From: an uncultured Ilyobacter sp.
GTDB lineage: Bacteria > Fusobacteriota > Fusobacteriia > Fusobacteriales > Fusobacteriaceae
Direction of reading: 5' to 3'
DNA length: 64,000 nucleotides
NCBI RefSeq assembly: GCF_963668515.1
Contig: NZ_OY764864.1
Span: 1,364,001 to 1,428,000, forward strand
The position numbers and the translations under genes were made by a program. Position 1 is the stretch's first letter. Every line of letters begins with the position of its first letter. Shown piece after piece: positions 35,491 through 44,811 of the stretch. The notes beneath the pieces are model-generated. The model did no database searches. It was given only the letters and a program-made list of their open reading frames with translations, and had not been told where the DNA came from.

Positions 35491-38058
35491 ATGACAGCGA
35501 GCCCACGCACCCTGACCAGCGCGAATTGGACCTTTTACTGTAGCGTTGTGGCACTTGTGATTATCGGTACACTGCCTGCTGCCCAGGCGCGCAGTAACAT
35601 CCGGGACGCGTTCTTTGACGTCTATCCGGATGCGGTCGGCACGACGATCGAAACCGTCCCCAGCCAGCCCAATCACTGCGGCATGTGCCACTTTGAATTC
35701 ACCGGCGGCGGGCCGCGCAATCCTTACGGCCAGTTGCTTGAAGCGGCACTTCCGAACTTCAGCAGCAACCCCAACGGTCGCCGGCAAGCCGTGCAATCAA
35801 TTGAAAATGAGGATCCGGACGGCGACGGGTTTACGACCCTGGTTGAAGTTACGGACGTTTCAAACTTTTCTAACACACCCACGTTCCCCGGCTATACCCC
35901 TGCGAATATCAGCGGCGTCACAAGTGTGGACATTGCGGAGCTCCAGAGTTCGCTGGTGCCTTCGTCCGGATCGGATACCACGCCACCGCAGGTCGTCGTG
36001 CTTGCTCCAAACGGCGGCGAGACGCTGGTTGGCAACACCATGACGACGGTGCAGTGGAGCGCGGCCGACACGAGCGGCATCGCCTCGATCGACATCTACG
36101 CTTCGTACGACGGCGGTGCGACGTTCCAGACCGAGGCGCTGGGTCTGACCAACAGCGGCAGCTACACGTGGTTCCCGGACAACCGCCCCGCCGCGCAGGC
36201 TTTGTTGCGGGTGGTGGCGACGGATAATGCGTTTAACGAAGGTGCCGACGAGAGCGATTCCTTCTACGCCGTCGAGGCCCCTCCCGGCGGTATCGTCCCG
36301 ACCACGCTACGTGACTTCGACATGCCGGGCAGCCAGCCGTTTGAGGGCGGCGTCCTGAACGACCCCGCTGCCTGCCAGGTCTGCCACGGCGGATACGATG
36401 AAGCGGTCGAGCCGTTCTACAACTGGAGCGGCAGCATGATGGCCCAGGCGGGACGCGACCTGCTGATGATGGCCAACATGGCAATCGCCAACCAGGATGC
36501 ACCGGACTCCGGCGACTTGTGCCTGCGGTGCCACTTCCCGCGCGGCTGGTTGCAGGGCCGCTCGGTGCCGACTGATGGAAGCGGAATGCTGGCCAGCGAT
36601 GCAACCGGCGTCGCCTGCGATCTCTGCCACCGTCTGGTTGATCCGATCTACGATCCGGCGGCGAATCCGGCCGAAGACGAGGCGATTCTGGCGGCGATGA
36701 GCAATCCCGGTTCGAACTTTGGCGCTGCCATGATGCACGTCGACCCAACCGGCGCCCGGCGCGGCCCGTTCGTCGATGCCACCGGCGGCCACCCGATCCT
36801 GGTTTCGCCCTTCCACCGCGAAGCCGCGCTGTGCGGCACGTGCCACGATGTGAACAACCCCGCCTTCGAACGTGACCCGAATGGCAACTACGTACCGGGA
36901 GCGTTCGACGAACCGGCGACGAACTTCTCGTCGCACAGCACCGACCCCGTCGAGCGGACCTACAGCGAGTGGTTCTACAGCGACTACAACACGCCGGGCG
37001 GCGTCTATAACCCGGCGATGGGCGGAAACAAGGACTACGTCTCGATCTGCCAGGATTGCCACATGCGTGACGTGACCGGCCAGGGCTGCAACTTCGACAA
37101 CCCGCCGGTGCGCGACGATCTGCCGTTGCACGACATGACCGGTGCCAGCACGTGGTATCCGTCGCTGATCGGAACGCTCTATCCCGGCGAGGTCAATGAA
37201 GCGGCGCTCGCGGCCGGTATCGAGCGAGCGCGGTATATGCTGCAAAACGCCGCCGATCTGGCCGCGGTGCAGGAAGAAGATGAGCTGAAGGTCACGATTA
37301 CGAACAACACGGGGCACAAGCTGCCCTCGGGCTATCCCGAAGGCCGCCGCATGTGGATCAACGTGAAGTTCTATGACGATGGCATGAGCCTGGTGGGCGA
37401 GTCCGCCGCGTACGATCCGAACACGGGTAATCTGGACCAGGCCGGCGACGCGAAGGTTTACGAGATTCTGCCTGGTCTGGACGAGACCGTGGCGGCCATC
37501 GTGGGCGTCGAGCCGGGGCCGTCATTCCACTTTGTGCTGAACAACAAGGTGTACAAGGACAACCGCATCCCGCCCCGTGGCTTCACCAACCTGGCGTATG
37601 ACAGTTTCGGCGGGTCGCACGTTGCCTACAGTTATCCCGATGGGCAGTACTGGGATGATACGTACTACGAGATTCCGGCCGGTGCGACTTCGGCAGCAGT
37701 CACCGTGTACTTCCAAAGCACCAGCAAGGAGTTCATCGAACATTTGCGCGATGACAACGTTACCGACAACACCGGTCAGCAGCTCTACGACCTTTGGGCC
37801 AACAACGGCAAATGCCCGCCCGAAGTGATGGAGACGCTGTCATTGGCCGTCACGCCGCCGCAAGAGGAACTGCCCGGCGACCTCGACGGCGATGGCGACG
37901 TCGACCTGAGCGACCTCCAGGCGTTGTTGGCCACGTACGGCAAGTGTCCCGGCGACGACGGATACAACCCCGACGCCAACCTCACCGACGATGCCGAAGA
38001 CTGCATTACGTTGGCTGATCTCCAGCTCTTGTTGGCCAACTACGGCTCGTCCTCCTAA
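35491..38058 (+). CDS. Secreted multiheme cytochrome c with dockerin-like C-terminus
   Basis: 855 residues. Signal peptide (VVALVIIGTLPAAQA). Six C-x-x-C-H heme-binding motifs: CGMCH (~63), CQVCH, CLRCH, CDLCH, CGTCH and CQDCH. An Ig/cadherin-like insert (PPQVVVLAPNGGETLVGNTM...) separates heme 1 from heme 2. A beta-rich domain with NNTGHKLPSGYPEGRRMW follows the hemes. Two EF-hand/dockerin-like repeats end the protein (GDLDGDGDVDLSDLQALL and ITLADLQLLLANYG). Likely an extracytoplasmic electron carrier or redox enzyme; its reaction is unknown. A strong terminator follows. Confidence 0.92.
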   Translation: MTASPRTLTSANWTFYCSVVALVIIGTLPAAQARSNIRDAFFDVYPDAVGTTIETVPSQPNHCGMCHFEFTGGGPRNPYGQLLEAALPNFSSNPNGRRQAVQSIENEDPDGDGFTTLVEVTDVSNFSNTPTFPGYTPANISGVTSVDIAELQSSLVPSSGSDTTPPQVVVLAPNGGETLVGNTMTTVQWSAADTSGIASIDIYASYDGGATFQTEALGLTNSGSYTWFPDNRPAAQALLRVVATDNAFNEGADESDSFYAVEAPPGGIVPTTLRDFDMPGSQPFEGGVLNDPAACQVCHGGYDEAVEPFYNWSGSMMAQAGRDLLMMANMAIANQDAPDSGDLCLRCHFPRGWLQGRSVPTDGSGMLASDATGVACDLCHRLVDPIYDPAANPAEDEAILAAMSNPGSNFGAAMMHVDPTGARRGPFVDATGGHPILVSPFHREAALCGTCHDVNNPAFERDPNGNYVPGAFDEPATNFSSHSTDPVERTYSEWFYSDYNTPGGVYNPAMGGNKDYVSICQDCHMRDVTGQGCNFDNPPVRDDLPLHDMTGASTWYPSLIGTLYPGEVNEAALAAGIERARYMLQNAADLAAVQEEDELKVTITNNTGHKLPSGYPEGRRMWINVKFYDDGMSLVGESAAYDPNTGNLDQAGDAKVYEILPGLDETVAAIVGVEPGPSFHFVLNNKVYKDNRIPPRGFTNLAYDSFGGSHVAYSYPDGQYWDDTYYEIPAGATSAAVTVYFQSTSKEFIEHLRDDNVTDNTGQQLYDLWANNGKCPPEVMETLSLAVTPPQEELPGDLDGDGDVDLSDLQALLATYGKCPGDDGYNPDANLTDDAEDCITLADLQLLLANYGSSS

Positions 38059-38089
38059 GTCGCGTCTCGACACTTTCGTGCGTAGTTGC

Positions 38090-38125
38090 GCGGGGCACCC
38101 AACAATGGGTGCCCCGCTGCTTTTT
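38090..38125 (+). terminator. Terminator of the multiheme cytochrome gene
   Basis: 12-bp perfect stem GCGGGGCACCCA / TGGGTGCCCCGC with loop ACAA, followed by TGC and five T. Confidence 0.9.
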
Positions 38126-38156
38126 GCAGACAAGTGGTTGAACAGGAAACGGTGAA

Positions 38157-40166
38157 TCAGGCTACGGTGCCATAGCTGGCCAGCAAGAGCTGGAGATCAG
38201 CCAGGTCAACGTCGCCGTCGCCGTCAATGTCGCCCTGCTCAGCGCCGCCAGTCGTACCGTAGCTGCTGAGCAGGATTTGCAGGTCAACCAGATCCACGTC
38301 GCCGTCACTGTCCAGGTCGCCAGTCAGGATCGTCGCGTCGCGGACCAGACGGACATAGTTGAAGACCCGCTGTACGTCGCCCTGCGGTCCGTTGCCAGCG
38401 CAGGGGTAGTCCTCGGGATCGCCGTCTTTCGGGTCGCTACGCTGACAGCCGGCCCCGTGGACATCGATGACGTTCACACCGTCCATGGAACCCAAGCCGC
38501 GGCCAAACGCAATGTAGACGCCCCGACTGACGCCACCGCCGGCTTGCAGGTGTGTCGTGCCGCTCCAGTACCAGGGGTAATCGGCCTCGCCGGCCAGGTT
38601 CGTAATCTGCGTGCAGGCGAAGAGCGGATCGATGGCGGCCGAGTTCGTTACATCCGGTGCGCGGGTGTAGTCCACAATGCTCTGAAGCTCCTTGGCATTG
38701 GGCAGCCGCCAATCGTTGTAGCCCAGGTAATTCTCGGCATTGCGCGTCTGCGCCAGGGCCAGCGCGTCTTCCCAATTCACGCCCTCACCGTTGTCGCCCT
38801 GTTCCCACATCAGGCCCGTGGCCCGGTCCGTAATCGTGCCGTCGCCGTTGTCGACGAAATCGTTGATGCCGTAGTTGGTGTTTCCGCGAACCAGCAGCAC
38901 GCAGAAATACTTCGTCAGTGGATAGCCCTTGATGCGGCCGTCGGCGAGGTTCAGGCCGAACATGGCCTCCTGATCGACAAACACCAGACCGACATACACG
39001 CTGCACGTGGCGAACTGCGTGTCGATGATGCGTTCGCCGGCGTTCATATCGCCGTAGGCAAAGTCAAAGTAGTTCGTATCGATAAACGGCGTCAGGCCGC
39101 TCGGATCGGTCGAGCTGACGTCGGGGTCGGTGCCGCGGAAGTCCATCAACGAATAGAGTTCCTTGATCGTCGGTACACGCCAATCGTCATACCCGCCGTA
39201 GCTGGCAGCGTTGAACGAATCGGGCGCAAGCTGGGCTTCGTAGTACGTCAACTTGTCATCGATATCGATGTCGCCATCGCCGTCGAGATCTGATGTTCGC
39301 GTCCACGTGAGGCCGGTGACGTTGTCGTGGACCGTCAGCCCGTCCGCACTCAGCGTGTAGCTGGGTTGGTATCCGTCGTTCTGCCCGTCTTGGCCATAAA
39401 ACGCCGCGCCGGCCGCTGGCGGATCAATCTCCGTCGCGGCGCTGTAACAACCGGTCTGCCCGGTATCGACAACGAGGTAGCTGAGATTCGGGAGTGCTTC
39501 GACGGTCAGGACTGCCGGGGCGGACGTCGCTGCGCCAAAATCGTTGGTGACAACGCACCGGTAGCTGCCCGCGTCGGCCCATTCGACTGGATTGATCGTC
39601 AGCGTGGTATCCGTCGCGCCATCGATGTTCACTTCCTCAAACTGCCACTGGTATTCGAGCGGGTTACTGCCCCAGGCTTTGACCTCGAACGTGGCTGCCC
39701 CGCCGGGAGCCACCTTCCGCGCTTGCGGCTGTTGCGTGATCGTTGGCGGCGTATCACCCGCGGCTTCGACCGTAAATCCGTCCGTCAGAGTGAAGATCAG
39801 CGTGCCCTCAAGCGTGGTGAACGTGACACTGACATCCTTCAATCCCGGCGCCTCGTCTCCGGGAATGGTGAAAACGGCCGTCACCGTGTACTGGTCCACG
39901 TGTTCAACGGACGTGCCCGCCAGTTCGCCGATGGTCGCGTTATCGGCCGAAATGGCCGCCGGCGGTGGCGGCGGCGCATCGCTGTCGAGTGTGAACGTCA
40001 CCACGAGACCGCTCGTGCCCGGCGTGGCAGAATCCGGAGAAACCGCCCTGATATCGTTGTAATCCTGCCCGCAAGCGGTGGCTGCAAGCAACGTTGCCAC
40101 CAGAACACACGCGAGCAGTTCGCCCCGCGTCCGCCCGTTTGCCGTCTTCGTCCACGCGTCGTTCAT
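38157..40166 (-). CDS. Lipoprotein with Ig-like domain, two Lcl (DUF1566) domains and dockerin-like C-terminus
   Basis: 669 residues from ATG 40166, which has GGAGGT at 5 nt. The signal LLACVLVATLLAATAC gives a lipidated Cys. Then an IPT/Ig-like domain; a second Ig-like domain with PPTITQQPQARKVAPGGAATFEVKA and DAGSYRCVVTNDFG; two Lcl/DUF1566 units with GLTWTRT...YDDWRVPTIKELYSLMD and GLMWEQGDNGEGVNWEDALA...NDWRLPNAKELQSIVDY; and GDLDSDGDVDLVDLQILL / GDIDGDGDVDLADLQLLL at the end. Lcl domains bind glycosaminoglycan or collagen in Legionella. A surface adhesion role is plausible. Convergent with the cytochrome gene. Confidence 0.9.
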   Translation of the reverse strand: MNDAWTKTANGRTRGELLACVLVATLLAATACGQDYNDIRAVSPDSATPGTSGLVVTFTLDSDAPPPPPAAISADNATIGELAGTSVEHVDQYTVTAVFTIPGDEAPGLKDVSVTFTTLEGTLIFTLTDGFTVEAAGDTPPTITQQPQARKVAPGGAATFEVKAWGSNPLEYQWQFEEVNIDGATDTTLTINPVEWADAGSYRCVVTNDFGAATSAPAVLTVEALPNLSYLVVDTGQTGCYSAATEIDPPAAGAAFYGQDGQNDGYQPSYTLSADGLTVHDNVTGLTWTRTSDLDGDGDIDIDDKLTYYEAQLAPDSFNAASYGGYDDWRVPTIKELYSLMDFRGTDPDVSSTDPSGLTPFIDTNYFDFAYGDMNAGERIIDTQFATCSVYVGLVFVDQEAMFGLNLADGRIKGYPLTKYFCVLLVRGNTNYGINDFVDNGDGTITDRATGLMWEQGDNGEGVNWEDALALAQTRNAENYLGYNDWRLPNAKELQSIVDYTRAPDVTNSAAIDPLFACTQITNLAGEADYPWYWSGTTHLQAGGGVSRGVYIAFGRGLGSMDGVNVIDVHGAGCQRSDPKDGDPEDYPCAGNGPQGDVQRVFNYVRLVRDATILTGDLDSDGDVDLVDLQILLSSYGTTGGAEQGDIDGDGDVDLADLQLLLASYGTVA

Positions 40167-40290
40167 CGTTGACCTCCACGTCCGCAAATAGAGATTCAGG
40201 GTTCGGTACTGCTGAGAGAACGGCGTGTGTGTGGTTCTATTCGCGCGGGGTGGAGATTTCTGTCCGAATGGTGACCGGCGGTATGCGGCG

Positions 40291-41820
40291 CTACTCGCTC
40301 TGCCAGATGTATAACTGGTCGGCGCGTTGCCATTGTCCCGCGGGCAGCGGCGTGGCGGGCTGATCGGTATCGAGTGGCACCAGGACGATGGGCTTGCCGG
40401 CCGCGATCGCTGCCGTAAGGGCCGCTTCGTCCTTTGCCGAGGCGACCACGATTTGTGTCTTCCCCGACTCGATGACGCGATAGCGAACGGCGAAGGACGC
40501 CATCGAATCTTCCATGACGATCAGGCCGTCATCGCCGGCGAGTTCCACAGCCTTGCGGCTCAATCGATCGGCCGAATCGTCGGCAATCGACCAGGGAATG
40601 AAGAGATAGGTGTAGTCGTCGCGATACGGCTTGTTGCGAACGATGGAATCCAACACGCCGGAGCGGCGGATGATCGTGGGGGCCAATGCACCGACGGCCG
40701 GGGTCCACACCAGCGTCACCAGGCTAGCGACCAGGACGACCTTTCGCTTCGCGCCGGGCGACCAAGCCAACACGCCGCTCAGGCCCATGCCACCAAACAT
40801 GCACAGCAGGGTGAACATCGGCAGAAAGAACGTGTTCTGATCCACGATGTTGTAGCGCAGTACGAAGCCGGCGTGCAGCAGCAATTCGACCAATAGCGCA
40901 AACGCCAACGGCCGCGGCAATGCCCCGCGAAAACTGCGCACGATGCCGTGAATCGCCAGCGGTAACAACAAACTGGGGAAACTCAGGCCGAGAAAGCCGA
41001 AGCTAATCATGAGGACGCGCGGTTGAATCGACGCATTCAGCACCGCACCGGCGTAAGCATGGCCGAACAGCGCCGAATGCAGCGTCCCCACAACGTCCCC
41101 GGAACGAACGAGATGCGTGGCAACCAGCGCTGAGTACGGCAGCGTACCGATCAACCACAACGCCGCGGCAAGTGCCAACTCACGCCACGCTATTCGGCGT
41201 GCGCGCAGGCAGTACACAACGACGGCAACCAGCACCGGCGTCGAGAGAACGGCAAGCAAGTGGTTGGAGATACCCAGGCCATTCAGAAATAACGCCGCCA
41301 GCAGATATCGCGACCTCCCGCCACGAAGAAAAAGTGCCAGGCACCAACACTCCGCCGCAAAGAGTGCCGCAGTGAGCGTATACGTCTCCGCAATGGTTGC
41401 CATTTGCCAGAAGGTCTGCGCCACGGCGAGTGACAGGGCGGCGTAGACCGCGGGCAAACGCCGCTGCGTCAGGGCCATCGCCGCGCCGTACGTATTCGCA
41501 ACTGCGAGCGCCCCCGTGAATGCACTGACCAGTGTTACGGCCAGGGCCGTTTCGAGCAGTCCCGGCGCCGCCGCCAGCAATGCGAGAATGTGATGAAGCG
41601 GATGGCTGAGTGCTAACCCGAGCGGGTTTATCCACTCTCCGGTGGCGACGCGGAGAATGTTGGCGCCGGGATCCTGCCATTGGACGCCGCGGCTGGCCGT
41701 TAGTGCATAAAGCAGCGCGGCGCCGATAAAGAGCAGCAGCCAGATGCGCCACGTCTCGCCGACCTTGGCGGCGGGCGGCGTTGGCAAGTCGACGCAGCTT
41801 GTGGGATTTGGCTCAGTCAC
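40291..41820 (-). CDS. DUF2723 membrane protein (TMEM260-like glycosyltransferase family)
   Basis: 509 residues with about ten hydrophobic segments followed by a soluble C-terminal ~100 residues. The family signature is present: LTASRGVQWQDPGANILRVATGEW, SHPLHHILA, AQTFWQMATIAETYTLTAALFA and LNGLGISNHLLAVL. DUF2723 proteins are predicted GT-C glycosyltransferases using lipid-linked sugars. Its start is taken as GTG at 41820, which overlaps the TGA of the upstream methyltransferase (GTGA), so the two are coupled; a TTG at 41841 is the alternative. Confidence 0.88.
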   Translation of the reverse strand: MTEPNPTSCVDLPTPPAAKVGETWRIWLLLFIGAALLYALTASRGVQWQDPGANILRVATGEWINPLGLALSHPLHHILALLAAAPGLLETALAVTLVSAFTGALAVANTYGAAMALTQRRLPAVYAALSLAVAQTFWQMATIAETYTLTAALFAAECWCLALFLRGGRSRYLLAALFLNGLGISNHLLAVLSTPVLVAVVVYCLRARRIAWRELALAAALWLIGTLPYSALVATHLVRSGDVVGTLHSALFGHAYAGAVLNASIQPRVLMISFGFLGLSFPSLLLPLAIHGIVRSFRGALPRPLAFALLVELLLHAGFVLRYNIVDQNTFFLPMFTLLCMFGGMGLSGVLAWSPGAKRKVVLVASLVTLVWTPAVGALAPTIIRRSGVLDSIVRNKPYRDDYTYLFIPWSIADDSADRLSRKAVELAGDDGLIVMEDSMASFAVRYRVIESGKTQIVVASAKDEAALTAAIAAGKPIVLVPLDTDQPATPLPAGQWQRADQLYIWQSE

Positions 41821-42659
41821 AGCTTCTTCTTCGCCACACAAAACAGATCCGTTGATTCAAATGCCTTGAGATCGGCCCGCAGCAGGCGGTCGAGCAGACG
41901 CCCAACGAAGCCGATGCGCCCCACTGTCTTCTGGAAAATCACGAGTACACGCCGGAAGAAGCCGCGGCCGTCAAACTCACGCACCTCGAACCCCGCATTC
42001 TCCAGCAGGGCTTGCAGCTTGCGGCGTGAAAAGTGCTCGTGCCAGCTTTTTTCGGCTGAAATGTCGCCGATTAGCCCGTCGGCGTTGACGCCGTAGCGTG
42101 CTTCGTACTCGGCGACGGAATGCTTGCGAACGTACCACCAGCGGTGCAGCCGCGGAAACCGGAATTTGAAGTTCCCCAAATCCAGACACGAGAACAAGTG
42201 TTGTCCCGGCACCGTAACGATCAGCACGCCGTCCTCGCGCAACACGCGGTGGAGTTCCAGGAGCAACTCGTGCTGCGGAACGATATGCTCGATTACGTCC
42301 AGCACGGTCGCCGACTGGAACGACTGGTCCTCGAACGGGAGCGGCGTGACCGTTTGATTGTGTATAAACTCCAAATCCGGGCGGGCTTGGCGTCCTTTTT
42401 CGAGTGGCTCGGTGGCCGCATCGATACCCACACGCCGCTCAATCCGCTTTCCATCGAGATCCTGCAGAAATTGGCCATCATGGCAGCCAAAGTCCAGATG
42501 GGCGGCCGAACCGTCTGGGATATGGTGCCACGCAAAGGCGTATCGGTTCAGCGCATACGGGTTTTCGGGGGTCGTTTTTGTGTGCATTCGCGCCCACCAG
42601 CTCCTAATCGCACCAAGTCTGACGCAGAATACCCGGACAGCCTTCATCAGGCGAGTCAC
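41817..42659 (-). CDS. SAM-dependent methyltransferase (class I)
   Basis: 280 residues. Motif I is HLDFGCHDGQFLQDL; the acidic end of beta 2 is RVGIDAA; motif FQSATVLDVIEHIVPQHELLLELHRVLREDGVLIVTVPG is typical of the Methyltransf_11/23 group. The C-terminal part has HFSRRKLQALLENAGFEV, common in sugar- or lipid-linked-glycan methyltransferases. Next to a DUF2723 glycosyltransferase, a role in surface glycan modification is likely (inference). The GTG at 42659 and ATG at 42647 are both possible starts. Confidence 0.87.
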   Translation of the reverse strand: MTRLMKAVRVFCVRLGAIRSWWARMHTKTTPENPYALNRYAFAWHHIPDGSAAHLDFGCHDGQFLQDLDGKRIERRVGIDAATEPLEKGRQARPDLEFIHNQTVTPLPFEDQSFQSATVLDVIEHIVPQHELLLELHRVLREDGVLIVTVPGQHLFSCLDLGNFKFRFPRLHRWWYVRKHSVAEYEARYGVNADGLIGDISAEKSWHEHFSRRKLQALLENAGFEVREFDGRGFFRRVLVIFQKTVGRIGFVGRLLDRLLRADLKAFESTDLFCVAKKKL

Positions 42660-42788
42660 CCGTGCGCCCTATCGCTAGCGGCCAAAAACATTTATGCTTT
42701 CCGCCCGGACGGGCAGATTTCAGACTGATCCAGATAAGCGACGGGCCAACGTCCGCCCCCCGCCGACGGAGATTGATGGTACCGCCCT

Positions 42789-44811
42789 ATGGCGAAAAGC
42801 ACGAACGCACCTGACGCCGAGACCGAAACGCGCTTCGCGGATCTTGGTCTCTCAGCGGAACTCATGGAAACCCTGGAAAGCATCGGGTTCCACACCCCCA
42901 CCGACATCCAGCGGGAGCTGATTCCGTCCGCCCTCGACGGGCGCGACTGTCTCGGTCAGGCCAAGACCGGCACCGGCAAGACCGCCGCTTTCGCGATTCC
43001 GATTCTCGAACGCGTCAAGCCCGGCAAGGGCGTACAGGCCCTCGTGCTCGTGCCGACGCGCGAGCTTGCCATGCAGGTGGACGAGCATGTGCGGATGCTC
43101 GGCAAACGTCACCCGCTAAAAACGCTGCTGGTCTATGGCGGAACCAGGATTCGCGGCAACCTCGACCGCCTCAAAGAGGACAAGCGCGATATCGTGGTCG
43201 GCACGCCCGGCCGCGTGCTCGATCTGATTCGCAGACGGGCGCTGGTACTGGACAACCTCAAGCTGGCGGTGCTGGACGAAGTCGATCGCATGCTCGACAT
43301 CGGTTTCCGCGATGACATCCGCCGGATTCTGCGCGAGATCAAAGGCCGGCATCAGACGATCTTTGTCTCCGCGACGATCGACGATCCGATTCGCCGGTTG
43401 GCGCGTTCGTTCATGCATGAGCCGGTCGAGATCAACGTCTCGTCGGACAAGCTCACGGTCGATTCGATCGAGCAATGCTTCGCGACGGTCGATCCGCCGC
43501 AGAAATTTGCGACGCTGCTGGGCTTCTTGCGCGTCGAGGAGCCGTCGCTGGTGATTGTGTTCACACGCACGAAGCGAACAGCCCACGAGGTGTCGACCAA
43601 ACTCAAACGGGCCGGCATTCGTTGCATGGGCATTCACGGCGACCTGAACCAGAGTCGGCGGCATCGCGTGCTGAAGGCGTTCCGCCAGGGTGAGATTCAC
43701 GTCATGGTCGCGACCGACCTCGCCTCGCGTGGGTTGGACGTGATGGAAGTCTCGCACATCGTGAATTACGACATTCCGGAGGACGCTTCGGTATATGTCC
43801 ATCGCGTGGGCCGCACGGCGCGGATGGGGCAGTCGGGCTATGCCCTCACGTTCGTGACGCGCGACCAGGGCAACGAGCTGACCGCGATCGAGATGCTGAT
43901 CAATCGCGAACTGACGCGGATTCCGGTGTTGGAAGAATGGCTCGAAGCCGGCCGGCGTGATTTGGGCGCGAGCGATGACGGGCCCCGCGCGACGTTCGCG
44001 CGGTCGCCGCGGCGAGAAGCCGAATCGGGACGGCCAGCGAAGAGGGACGACCGACCGCCGAGGACGGCGCACGCAGTTCCGGCGATGGGAGTCCGAAGCC
44101 GCACCACTGAAGCCGCTCCGGCTGGCGAGAAACCCGCCAAGAGCGACGCGAACATCGCCAAGGACACGTCACGGCCTGACGGAGACCCAGCGGAATCCAA
44201 GCCTGTCCCGCCGGCGCCGGCGGCGTCGCAGCAAGAGCGAGGAAAAGCCGGACAGCACGGCGAAGACCGAGGCCCCGTCGGTAGCCGAAGCCAAGGACAA
44301 ACCGCAGCCGAAGCCCGCGCCGAGCGAAAAAAAGAAGAAGCCGGCCGCAGAACCGAAGGACGAGCCGCAAGCGGACACCAAGAAAAAGACCGCCAGCAAG
44401 GCCAAAGCCTCAACAACAAAGAAGGCCAAGGCCAAAACCGCTACGTCCGAAAAGCCGACCGCGAAGACAACCAAGAAGACGGTCACAAAAACAGCCAAGA
44501 AAACCGGCGGCAAGACAACCAAGAAAGCCGCAGTAAAGGCGACCAAGAAGACGGCGGAAAAGGCCGGCCAGGAAACAGCCAAAAAACCGACGGCAGAGAA
44601 GAAACCCTCCACAAAGGAAGCCCCCCCGCCCCAAATCGGCCGAGCCCCAGCCTCCCGCCGAACCAACCCGCCCCACCGGCGTACGCGCCAACCGGCGGCC
44701 GACCGGCAGACGGCGGCGAATGCGCTAGCCGGCATTTCCGCTCTCGTGCATTACGAGCGTGCGTTTGCTTCTATTCAGACGATGGCTGGCTTGCAGCAGT
44801 GGCCGGCTTGA
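42789..44811 (+). CDS. DEAD-box RNA helicase with basic tail (apparent frameshift in the tail)
   Basis: Complete helicase core: FADLGLSAELMETLESIGFHTPTDIQ (Q motif), AKTGTGKT (Walker A), PTRELA, GG, TPGR, DEVD (variant of DEAD), SAT, IVFTRTKRTAH, RGLDV and HRVGRTARMG. RhlE/CsdA-like. The main frame runs to 44837, but from about 44220 to 44811 a neighbouring frame encodes a lysine/alanine/threonine-rich tail (KKTASKAKA, TTKKAKAKTA, KKTGGKTTKKAAVKATKK) like histone H1 or other nucleic-acid-binding tails, with strong third-base GC. A one-base shift near 44200-44220 would join core and tail. The tail overlaps the 3' end of the convergent kinase gene by about 40 nt. Confidence 0.9.
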
